The position numbers and the translations under genes were made by a program. Source: an uncultured Clostridia bacterium (lineage in GTDB: Bacteria; Bacillota_A; Clostridia; Christensenellales; UBA1242). Taken from it: a stretch of 5,061 nt of DNA. Shown here one piece after another: positions 1-4,341 of the stretch. The notes under the pieces were generated by a model. The model saw only the letters and a list, made by a program, of their open reading frames with translations, was not told where the DNA came from and searched no databases. Numbering within the stretch: position 1 is the first letter of the stretch; every line of letters begins with the position of its first letter. The stretch covers positions 1 through 5,061 of the forward strand of contig CANRFP010000070.1 in assembly GCA_947629895.1 (NCBI GenBank), given 5' to 3'.

Positions 1-8
1 AAAACAAG

Positions 9-45
9 CCCTAAGCGCAATTTTTTTGTTGGCGGAGGCTTAGGG
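9..45 (-). terminator. Possible tRNA terminator that shares the tRNA 3' end
   Basis: An exact 8-base inverted repeat joins the tRNA to its downstream flank. CCCTAAGC (minus strand, 45-38), which is the T-stem and acceptor 3' strand, can pair with GCTTAGGG (16-9) downstream. CTTGTTTT follows, up to the window edge. The 21-base loop is long and the U-run is broken, so this is a tentative terminator or an alternative fold. Sequence beyond position 1 is not available. Confidence 0.3.
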
Positions 46-117
46 ATTCGAACCCCAGTAGGCTTTCACCTAAACGGTTTTCAAGACCGCCGCTTTCGAC
101 CGCTCAGCCAAACCTCC
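30..117 (-). tRNA. tRNA-Ser (anticodon UGA)
   Basis: This is a class II serine tRNA that reads UCN-type codons, chiefly UCA. Read on the minus strand it folds into a full cloverleaf. The acceptor stem is GGAGGTT with AGCCTCC, followed by discriminator G and an encoded CCA (30-32). The anticodon stem is GCGGT/ACCGT with loop CTTGAAA, which places the UGA anticodon at 81-83. A long variable arm (TAGG, six-base loop, CCTA) marks it as a Ser-type tRNA. The T arm is TGGGG-TTCGAAT-CCCTA with one G-U pair. The encoded CCA and the long variable arm make the ends precise. It is transcribed away from the neighbouring ferritin-like gene from its own strong promoter. Confidence 0.97.
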
Positions 118-137
118 ATATTTTTGAAAACATTTCT

Positions 138-166
138 ATTATACTCATTTGTTTCGCTTTTGTCAA
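138..166 (-). promoter_or_regulatory. Consensus sigma-A promoter of the tRNA-Ser gene
   Basis: On the minus strand there is a perfect -35 box TTGACA (161-166), a 17-bp spacer and a perfect -10 box TATAAT (138-143). Transcription should start near position 131, about 14 bases before the mature 5' end of the tRNA. A full match to the housekeeping consensus fits a stable-RNA gene that needs high output. Confidence 0.93.
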
Positions 167-191
167 CACAAGTGGCGAAGTTTTTTATTTT

Positions 192-220
192 TTGTCTAAA
201 TCGGGCCGTATATTTATTTT
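192..220 (+). promoter_or_regulatory. Candidate promoter of the ferritin-like gene
   Basis: TTGTCT (192-197) is followed after 17 bases by TATTTT (215-220), a moderate match to a sigma-A promoter. The same TTGTCT -35 hexamer occurs in the promoter of the metallopeptidase gene at 2976-3004. The candidate lies back to back with the tRNA promoter. The palindrome TTGCGCAA begins five bases after the -10 box, where a repressor could block initiation. Other weak A/T-rich boxes are possible. Confidence 0.4.
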
Positions 221-224
221 TGGG

Positions 225-232
225 TTGCGCAA
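225..232. promoter_or_regulatory. TTGCGCAA palindrome, copy 1 (candidate operator)
   Basis: This is a perfect 8-base palindrome that overlaps the expected transcription start of the ferritin-like gene. The same octamer, inside the shared decamer GTTGCGCAAA, recurs at 1531-1538 in front of the lipoprotein gene. I found no other exact copy in the window. A common regulator is an inference, and no binding family is recognised. Confidence 0.35.
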
Positions 233-252
233 ACTAGCGTTGGAGGACCATT

Positions 253-1506
253 ATGAAATTTAATCCATTTTTGGAAAAGCCCAAGAAGCTTGAAAGCATT
301 ATCATGAGCTGGAAAGATCTTGCGCCAAAGCCTTACAACAAATTTGAGGCAAGCCCCTACACGCGAGTGCGCTGCATTTTGATGAATGGAACTGAATATG
401 AGGCAGTTTGGTTTTCGCATCAATTTCACCGGCACGCAGCCGACAACGATTTGCGCCGAACGCTTGCAATAGTTAGGCGAAGCGAGCAGCAACAGCAAAA
501 ATTGATTGCCTCACTTAAACCTGTTGATGAAAATCTTTTGGAAACAACAATTGGTTATGAGCAACTTGCGGTTGATTTAACAGCCTTTTTGGCGCAGCAT
601 GTGAAGGACAAGCATGTTAAGGATGCGTTGGATTTTGCCCTTTTGGAAGATTTTGACCACCTTTATCGTTATTCCAACCTTTTGGAAACGGACATGAACG
701 CAAAGGCAGAGGACTATGTTGGGGATTACACCGAGATAACGCCCGGGAGGCCAACAATTGCCCATCACCGCCACCCTTATGACAGCGTTCGTCAGCCGAT
801 TGACAACAAGAAGGCCGACCCATTCACAAAATGTGCGGTGAGCATAATCACGGCGGCAGAGCAGCAAACGATGAACTACTATATGAATTTGGGAAGTTTT
901 TACAAAAATCAAAAAGGGCGGGAACTTTACACTGAAATTGGGATGGTGGAAGAGCAACATGTCACGCAATACGGCAGTTTAATTGACCCAAATCCAAGTT
1001 GGTTTGAAATGTGTTTGATGCACGAATATGTTGAATGTTATCTCTATTATTCGATGATGGCAGACGAAAGCGAGCCGCACATCAAAAAGGTTTGGGAAAT
1101 GCTTTTGGAACAAGAAATTGCGCACTTGCACGCCTCAGTGGAAAACCTTAGAAAATATGAGAAAAAGGAGTGGCAAGAGGTTATTCCAAACGGTGAATTT
1201 CCAGAACTTATAAGCTTTAAGTCAAACACCGAATACATTCGCAAGATTTTGAAAAACACCGTCACAAACACAGCAAAGCGAGAGGGATATGTTGACGTTA
1301 ACACCCTTGAAAATACCGACAACTTTTTCAAATATCAAAACAAAGTCAACAAACCTTTTGAGGAGGAGCGCGGCCACACAATTGTGGAGGAACACATTGA
1401 ACGCTTTGGGCAGGATTATCGCTTTGAAACCAAGCCAAATCCAATAAAGGAACTTCAAGACAGAAAACACGACAACTTCACTCTTGGCAGAACAAAAACA
1501 AAATAA
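253..1506 (+). CDS. Ferritin-like diiron protein with two tandem four-helix bundles
   Basis: This is a 417-residue soluble protein with no signal peptide or membrane helix. The ATG at 253 follows GGAGG (242-246) at six bases. The C-terminal bundle carries a complete ferritin/rubrerythrin-type diiron set: Glu203, Glu233-x-x-His236, Glu258 and Glu288-x-x-His291, with 30 residues between partners in each pair. The N-terminal bundle repeats the spacing exactly 155 residues earlier: Glu48, Glu78 (x-x-Gln81), Glu103 and Asp133-x-x-His136. Two ligands there have changed. Extra identities at the same offset include Ser87-Leu88/Ser242-Leu243, Glu97/Glu252 and His121-x-Lys123/His276-x-Lys278. A His-rich linker (HHRH, 171-174) separates the halves, and a charged tail without ferritin features follows residue 310. 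No CxxC rubredoxin center is present. Members of this superfamily store iron, reduce peroxide or oxidise substrates; the exact activity here is unknown. The fold assignment is firm, the role is open. Confidence 0.9.
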   Translation: MKFNPFLEKPKKLESIIMSWKDLAPKPYNKFEASPYTRVRCILMNGTEYEAVWFSHQFHRHAADNDLRRTLAIVRRSEQQQQKLIASLKPVDENLLETTIGYEQLAVDLTAFLAQHVKDKHVKDALDFALLEDFDHLYRYSNLLETDMNAKAEDYVGDYTEITPGRPTIAHHRHPYDSVRQPIDNKKADPFTKCAVSIITAAEQQTMNYYMNLGSFYKNQKGRELYTEIGMVEEQHVTQYGSLIDPNPSWFEMCLMHEYVECYLYYSMMADESEPHIKKVWEMLLEQEIAHLHASVENLRKYEKKEWQEVIPNGEFPELISFKSNTEYIRKILKNTVTNTAKREGYVDVNTLENTDNFFKYQNKVNKPFEEERGHTIVEEHIERFGQDYRFETKPNPIKELQDRKHDNFTLGRTKTK

Positions 1507-1523
1507 ATTTTGCAGATTGCCAT

Positions 1524-1550
1524 TTGAAAGTTGCGCAAAACAACTAAAAT
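1524..1550 (+). promoter_or_regulatory. Weak candidate promoter of the lipoprotein gene
   Basis: TTGAAA (1524-1529) and TAAAAT (1545-1550) are separated by 15 bases, shorter than ideal. The TTGCGCAA palindrome lies inside the spacer. No convincing terminator follows the ferritin-like gene, so the lipoprotein may also be reached by read-through across the 94-base gap. Confidence 0.3.
1531..1538. promoter_or_regulatory. TTGCGCAA palindrome, copy 2 (candidate operator)
   Basis: This is the second copy of the octamer found at 225-232, here in the gap between the ferritin-like and lipoprotein genes. It also sits within a small potential hairpin, AGTTG (1529-1533) with CAACT (1541-1545) around a seven-base loop. 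It could therefore act as DNA operator or as RNA structure. The functional claim is inference. Confidence 0.3.
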
Positions 1551-1600
1551 TTTAACAAAAAACAAAACAAACAAAAAAACAAAAATGAAAAGGAGAAAAA

Positions 1601-2185
1601 ATGAAAAAGAAATTTTTAACAAGTTTAGGCTGCCTTGCTGTGGCAGCGGTTGCAGCAGTTGGTTTGGTGGGTTGTGGAGAGCAGCCTGCAACGCCAGATG
1701 TTAGGTTTGATGCCGTTCAAGGATATTATAAAGGGCAAAATGTGAAGGTGCAAAAATCTTCTTGGAAAAAGGTTACAACCGATGGCGAAGAGGACGACCA
1801 TTTTGACGATTTGACCGGCGCCTATGAAATGACGCCAGAAATCCAACTTAAAAAGGTGGATGAGGCAACAAAAAAGGCTTTTGGCAGTGATTATGTTGTG
1901 TGCGTGACTTTTGCTGGAAAGGGGCGCGACATAACAAAAGTTGTTTCAAAGGCCTCTGTTGGTGAATATCCATCAAACGGCTGGGAAAGCGTTGAAGAGG
2001 GCAAAAACGAAACCGCCCAGCCTGTTGAAAAAGATTTTCACTCATTCTTAAAAGTTGACGTTGCCGAGAACAAAACAACCAAAAAAGTTGTGTATCTTTA
2101 TCTTGATTGGGATGGCGATGAAGGCGAAAAGGAAGCGGAAATTTACAGATTTGTTATCCCTGAAAACCTTGAAGTTGCACAATAA
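1601..2185 (+). CDS. Lipoprotein of unknown function
   Basis: This 194-residue protein should be exported by Sec and anchored to the outer face of the membrane through a lipidated cysteine. The N-terminus has KKK (2-4), a hydrophobic alanine/valine-rich stretch (about 8-21) and the lipobox Leu22-Val-Gly-Cys25, so mature protein would begin at Cys25. ATG at 1601 is preceded by AGGAG (1591-1595) at five bases. The mature part is strongly acidic, with clusters at 61-70 (DGEEDDHFDD) and 169-180. The second is an Asp/Glu-rich turn between two apparent beta strands (VVYLYL and IYRFVI). I do not recognise a domain family. It lies 94 bases after the ferritin-like gene in the same direction and ends eight bases before a strong terminator. 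A surface ligand- or metal-binding role is possible but unproven. Confidence 0.9.
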   Translation: MKKKFLTSLGCLAVAAVAAVGLVGCGEQPATPDVRFDAVQGYYKGQNVKVQKSSWKKVTTDGEEDDHFDDLTGAYEMTPEIQLKKVDEATKKAFGSDYVVCVTFAGKGRDITKVVSKASVGEYPSNGWESVEEGKNETAQPVEKDFHSFLKVDVAENKTTKKVVYLYLDWDGDEGEKEAEIYRFVIPENLEVAQ

Positions 2186-2192
2186 TCAAAAC

Positions 2193-2227
2193 AAAAAAAT
2201 ATGCTTAACATCAAAGCATATTTTTTT
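2193..2227. terminator. Bidirectional intrinsic terminator, lipoprotein / metallopeptidase
   Basis: A perfect 14-bp stem pairs AAAAAAATATGCTT (2193-2206) with AAGCATATTTTTTT (2214-2227) around a seven-base loop. The seven A and seven T flanks give a U-run on either strand. It therefore ends both the plus-strand lipoprotein transcript (stop at 2185) and the convergent minus-strand metallopeptidase transcript (stop at 2241). Confidence 0.93.
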
Positions 2228-2240
2228 ATCATTTTTTTAC

Positions 2241-2969
2241 TTATTTAAACAGACTGTTTTTCGGCGTGAGCAATGTCCAACTTAAAAGCGTTCTTATCAA
2301 CCCCGCCCAATAGGTGAGCCTCGCGCTGTCCAAAAGCTCTTTGCAGTTTTCAACTTCTGGTGGCGTTAAAATTTGGCTTAGATAATCAAGTGCAAAGTCT
2401 GACGCCTCTTTTTCAATTTGAATTTCCTTATATTTCAAAAAAATGGCAAAGAAGAATATTAAAAGTGCAAGCGCTGCGCAGCCTATTCCAACATACAAAA
2501 ACAAAACATTTTCAAGCACATTTAAAACTTGCAGCAAGCACAAAACCGCCCCGCCGAGTAGCAGCGGCATAAAAAATAGACCACAAATTCGCCCCCACAA
2601 CCTCATGCGATTGTGTTTTTTTATTCTGTCAGAGGTGAAATCTTGCCTTGCATGCCCAAGTTCGTGAGAAACTATTGCAAGCGATGCCAAACTGTTTGAG
2701 CGCATTGTTTTTTCAGAAAGCCCAACATAGCCGCCGCCATAGAAATCGCGAAACTCCTCGCAACGCGTGATTTTCAATTTGTTTTGAAAGCAGTTCTGGT
2801 TGATTTGTGCCACATATTGCAGTGTGGTTATTCCAAAAGAATTTCGCCTTGCCTCATTCTCTTTAAACTTTTCATAAAATTGGTTCCACGAAAAATTTGC
2901 AACTGCAAGCAAAAAGCAAAGCAGCAGCCCCAAGCCAACAACAACGCCAATGATAATGTAAGTCATCAT
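2241..2969 (-). CDS. YugP-like membrane zinc metallopeptidase
   Basis: This 242-residue integral-membrane protein belongs to the YugP / neutral zinc metallopeptidase type (Zn_peptidase_2), whose physiological substrates are largely unknown. Numbering from the ATG at 2969: membrane helix 1 at about 5-24, then a domain with the Gly/Tyr-rich segment FYGGGYVGLS and the zinc motif HELGH at 102-106 (2652-2666; His102, catalytic Glu103, His106). Two further membrane helices lie at about 126-150 and 155-178. IEKEAS (185-190) follows, where Glu186 is the likely third zinc ligand by analogy with VEFDAS of YugP. The C-terminal segment, ending around LTYWAGLIRTLL, also matches the family. Length is close to the usual 220-240 residues. 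No Shine-Dalgarno sequence precedes ATGATG, and a -10 box ends seven bases before it, suggesting leaderless translation. An in-frame TTG at 2985-2987 would add six residues but overlaps the -10 box. Confidence 0.9.
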   Translation of the reverse strand: MMTYIIIGVVVGLGLLLCFLLAVANFSWNQFYEKFKENEARRNSFGITTLQYVAQINQNCFQNKLKITRCEEFRDFYGGGYVGLSEKTMRSNSLASLAIVSHELGHARQDFTSDRIKKHNRMRLWGRICGLFFMPLLLGGAVLCLLQVLNVLENVLFLYVGIGCAALALLIFFFAIFLKYKEIQIEKEASDFALDYLSQILTPPEVENCKELLDSARLTYWAGLIRTLLSWTLLTPKNSLFK

Positions 2970-2975
2970 AAATAT

Positions 2976-3004
2976 ATTATAACACAAATCGTTAAAATAG
3001 ACAA
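2976..3004 (-). promoter_or_regulatory. Promoter of the metallopeptidase gene
   Basis: On the minus strand, TTGTCT (2999-3004), a 17-base spacer and a perfect TATAAT (2976-2981) form a good sigma-A promoter. Only ATATTT separates the -10 box from the first ATG (2967-2969). The expected start of transcription is therefore the A of the start codon itself. Confidence 0.75.
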
Positions 3005-3028
3005 ATCATGAAAAGAAAAAACAATCAA

Positions 3029-3130
3029 TTGGCTGATAAGCGCTTCAAATTGGTTTTTATTGTAAAAGAAACTCACATTTTCCACTTCTTTTTCCCATTT
3101 ATTTCAGCCAAGCTTGGCAAGTTTTGGCAA
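3029..3130. promoter_or_regulatory. Cluster of TTGGC half-sites with a GCCAAGCTTGGC palindrome
   Basis: The 300-base gap between the metallopeptidase and the small membrane protein contains no convincing gene. It does hold a perfect 12-bp palindrome GCCAAGCTTGGC (3107-3118). A second TTGGCAA follows ten bases after the first (3114-3120 and 3124-3130), and TTGGCTGA (3029-3036) is the inverted copy of TCAGCCAA (3104-3111). Half-sites one helical turn apart suggest binding of a dimeric regulator, or an RNA stem. No regulator is identified. Confidence 0.3.
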
Positions 3131-3211
3131 ACAAATAACAGATTCTTCTCTTTATGGTCAAAAAAGTGTTAAAAATTTTTGTAAAAACATATATAATAAT
3201 TGTTTAAATTG

Positions 3212-3240
3212 TTGACATTTTGTTTTTTTCGGTATAAAAT
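3212..3240 (+). promoter_or_regulatory. Promoter of the small membrane protein gene
   Basis: A perfect TTGACA (3212-3217) is followed by TAAAAT (3235-3240) after 17 bases, or TATAAA (3233-3238) after 15. Transcription should start near 3247, giving a leader of about 40 bases rich in A and T. Confidence 0.75.
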
Positions 3241-3273
3241 TGAAGTGTAAACAAAATTACAAATCTTATTAAA

Positions 3274-3299
3274 AGGAGAAAATGTATTATGGCAGGTAA
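3274..3299 (+). promoter_or_regulatory. Ribosome binding site with an out-of-frame mini-ORF over the start
   Basis: AGGAG (3274-3278) is followed by two ATGs. The first (3282) is only three bases away and opens a five-codon frame, Met-Tyr-Tyr-Gly-Arg, ending in TAA at 3297-3299. The second (3289) is ten bases away and opens the real gene. Neither spacing is ideal. The mini-ORF overlaps the first codons of the gene and could lower or couple its initiation, or simply be chance. Confidence 0.35.
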
Positions 3300-3510
3300 G
3301 TCAGATTACTTTGGTCTTGACTGGATTGTAAGTCTTATCCTCGCAATCATCCCAATCACAGCATGGGTTTGCGGCGTAGTTACAAGATTTCAAGAAGGCA
3401 AGATTGTTGCAGCCATTCTTCGTGTCTTCTTCGGAGGATGGATTCTCTGGGTTGTCGACCTTGTATTCATGATCACTCAGAAGCACATTTTCAGACTCTT
3501 GAACATCTAA
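3289..3510 (+). CDS. Small two-helix membrane protein, unknown function
   Basis: This is a 73-residue protein with two predicted membrane helices, about 11-32 (starting DWIVSLILAI) and 39-62 (IVAAILRVFFGG to VFMI). They are joined by the short charged turn TRFQEGK, and the tail KHIFRLLNI is basic. The hairpin topology and the ILxxxFGGWxxW segment loosely recall small Pmp3/YqaE-type membrane proteins, but the match is too weak to name it. ATG at 3289 is supported by the AGGAG at 3274 and by the coherent hydrophobic product. Its codons differ from its neighbours: Leu is CTT or CTC in seven of eight cases, and ATC and TTC dominate Ile and Phe, whereas the other genes favour TTG, ATT and TTT. With its own consensus promoter and terminator it is probably a highly expressed single gene; recent transfer is the alternative. 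Confidence 0.85.
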   Translation: MAGKSDYFGLDWIVSLILAIIPITAWVCGVVTRFQEGKIVAAILRVFFGGWILWVVDLVFMITQKHIFRLLNI

Positions 3511-3520
3511 TCAGGAGAAG

Positions 3521-3550
3521 AAAGCCATCGGCAAAAGTCGATGGTTTTTT
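3521..3550 (+). terminator. Intrinsic terminator of the small membrane protein gene
   Basis: AAAGCCATCG (3521-3530) pairs with CGATGGTTTT (3539-3548) around the loop GCAAAAGT, with one G-U pair. A run of six T (3545-3550) overlaps the stem base. It lies ten bases after the stop codon. Confidence 0.9.
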
Positions 3551-3625
3551 CTTTGCCCAAAATCTCTCACCCAAGTTCGTTTTGCGAAGGCTCTTTTTTG
3601 CCAAGATTGTTCTTTTATTTTTTAG

Positions 3626-3654
3626 CACACGCGGAAACACCTTTTCATAAAATG
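3626..3654 (+). promoter_or_regulatory. Candidate sigma-K-like promoter of the collagen-like gene
   Basis: No sigma-A promoter is visible between the terminator at 3550 and the gene. CACA (3626-3629), a 16-base spacer and CATAAAATG (3646-3654) match the Bacillus sigma-K pattern mACm-N16-CATAnnnTA except for the last base. Transcription would start only just before the ribosome binding site at 3661. The match is short and remains a hypothesis. Confidence 0.25.
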
Positions 3655-3673
3655 TTTTTGAAAGGAGGAATTT

Positions 3674-4249
3674 ATGGGCTGCAAAAAATTTAACAACTGC
3701 TCCAATCTGTATCCACCATCAATTAATTTGGCGGCTGGGCAACCCGCACCAAACTGTCCAATTTCTTGCCCAACGGGCGCAACCGGGCCTATTGGTCCAA
3801 CCGGGCCAACTGGCGCAACTGGTGCGACAGGGCCAGCTGGTCCAATAGGTGCAACGGGAACTTCTGGCATATCATCCACCGCATTTTTCACCGCTCCAAG
3901 CGCAACAAACGCTGAACCTTCATTGATTTTGGAAAATTCGTTTCCACTAGGCGAAACAGATATAACCCTTGCCGGAGAAAACAATGTGAATTTGGCTGCT
4001 GGAACATATCTTTTAAGATATGGCTCAACCGTCACAAGCACAAATGGCACTTTGCCAACAATTTCCATTTCCGTGAATGAACTTGTTGAAAGCGGCACAA
4101 TAAGAACGGGTGTTGCTTATGGCTCAGCAAATTTAACGGGCGATGCGCTCTTAACCATTTCAACAAATTCCGTTTTGTCGCTCAGCGTGACTGTTGCACC
4201 AGAACTGACATATGATGAAACCTTTTTGATAATCTCAAAATTGGGTTAG
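3674..4249 (+). CDS. Collagen-like (Gly-X-Thr) surface protein, BclA-like organisation
   Basis: This 191-residue protein has three parts. The N-terminal region (1-34) has no classical signal peptide but four cysteines (3, 9, 28, 32), which could cross-link or attach it to a surface layer. Residues 35-67 form 11 consecutive Gly-X-Y triplets starting GATGPIGPTGPTG; Thr is common in the third position, typical of bacterial collagen-like proteins. Residues about 68-191 are Ser/Thr/Asn-rich, beta-rich and nearly free of lysine and cysteine, resembling the trimerising C-terminal jelly-roll domain of BclA-type exosporium glycoproteins. Start: ATG at 3674 follows a full AAAGGAGG (3661-3668) at five bases. 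Many Thr residues in the triplets are potential O-glycosylation sites. The organisation matches spore-surface collagen-like proteins, but location on spore or vegetative cell cannot be read from the gene alone. The collagen segment is short compared with BclA. Confidence 0.92.
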   Translation: MGCKKFNNCSNLYPPSINLAAGQPAPNCPISCPTGATGPIGPTGPTGATGATGPAGPIGATGTSGISSTAFFTAPSATNAEPSLILENSFPLGETDITLAGENNVNLAAGTYLLRYGSTVTSTNGTLPTISISVNELVESGTIRTGVAYGSANLTGDALLTISTNSVLSLSVTVAPELTYDETFLIISKLG

Positions 4250-4304
4250 TCTGCATAAAAACGAAAATAATTCAAAAAATTGCATTTTTTAAGCATTTTT
4301 TACA

Positions 4305-4332
4305 AAAAAACAGCACTTTTTTGCTGTTTTTT
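4305..4332. terminator. Bidirectional intrinsic terminator, collagen-like / PBP genes
   Basis: AAAAAACAGC (4305-4314) pairs perfectly with GCTGTTTTTT (4323-4332) around an eight-base loop. A/T runs on both sides give a U-run in each direction. It ends the collagen-like gene on the plus strand and the penicillin-binding protein gene on the minus strand, whose stop codon is only nine bases away. A weaker all-A/T hairpin (4274-4290) and a repeated GCATTTTTT lie just before it. Confidence 0.9.
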
Positions 4333-4341
4333 GTTTTTTTA

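Noticed and set aside
253..1506. Rubrerythrin identity for the ferritin-like protein
   Set aside because: No rubredoxin CxxC pairs are present and the chain has two bundles, so only the superfamily can be assigned.
2105..2140. EF-hand or dockerin-like calcium loop in the lipoprotein (Asp169-x-Asp171-x-Asp173, Glu180)
   Set aside because: The glycine expected at position 6 and the hydrophobic residue at position 8 are missing, and no flanking EF helices are evident. Only an acidic turn is supported.
2985..2987. TTG as start codon of the metallopeptidase
   Set aside because: It adds six residues encoded across the -10 box and has no Shine-Dalgarno sequence. The ATG at 2969 is the simpler start.
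3008..3172. A 54-codon plus-strand ORF starting MKRKNNQL and rich in Phe and Lys
   Set aside because: It has no ribosome binding site, its composition follows the A/T homopolymers of the region, and it covers the palindrome cluster. It is most likely chance.
3192..3197. TATAAT as a second -10 box for the small membrane gene
   Set aside because: No acceptable -35 hexamer lies 16-18 bases upstream; the TTGACA-based promoter just downstream is better.
3779..3877. Short tandem repeats at the GGNCCAACN-type units, considered as a CRISPR or repeat array
   Set aside because: They are the coding Gly-X-Y triplets of the collagen-like protein; there are no spacers and the reading frame explains the periodicity.
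3622..4098. A 158-codon minus-strand ORF rich in Gly, Pro, Ala and Val
   Set aside because: It is the antisense shadow of the collagen-like repeat; it lacks a ribosome binding site and the plus-strand gene is well supported.
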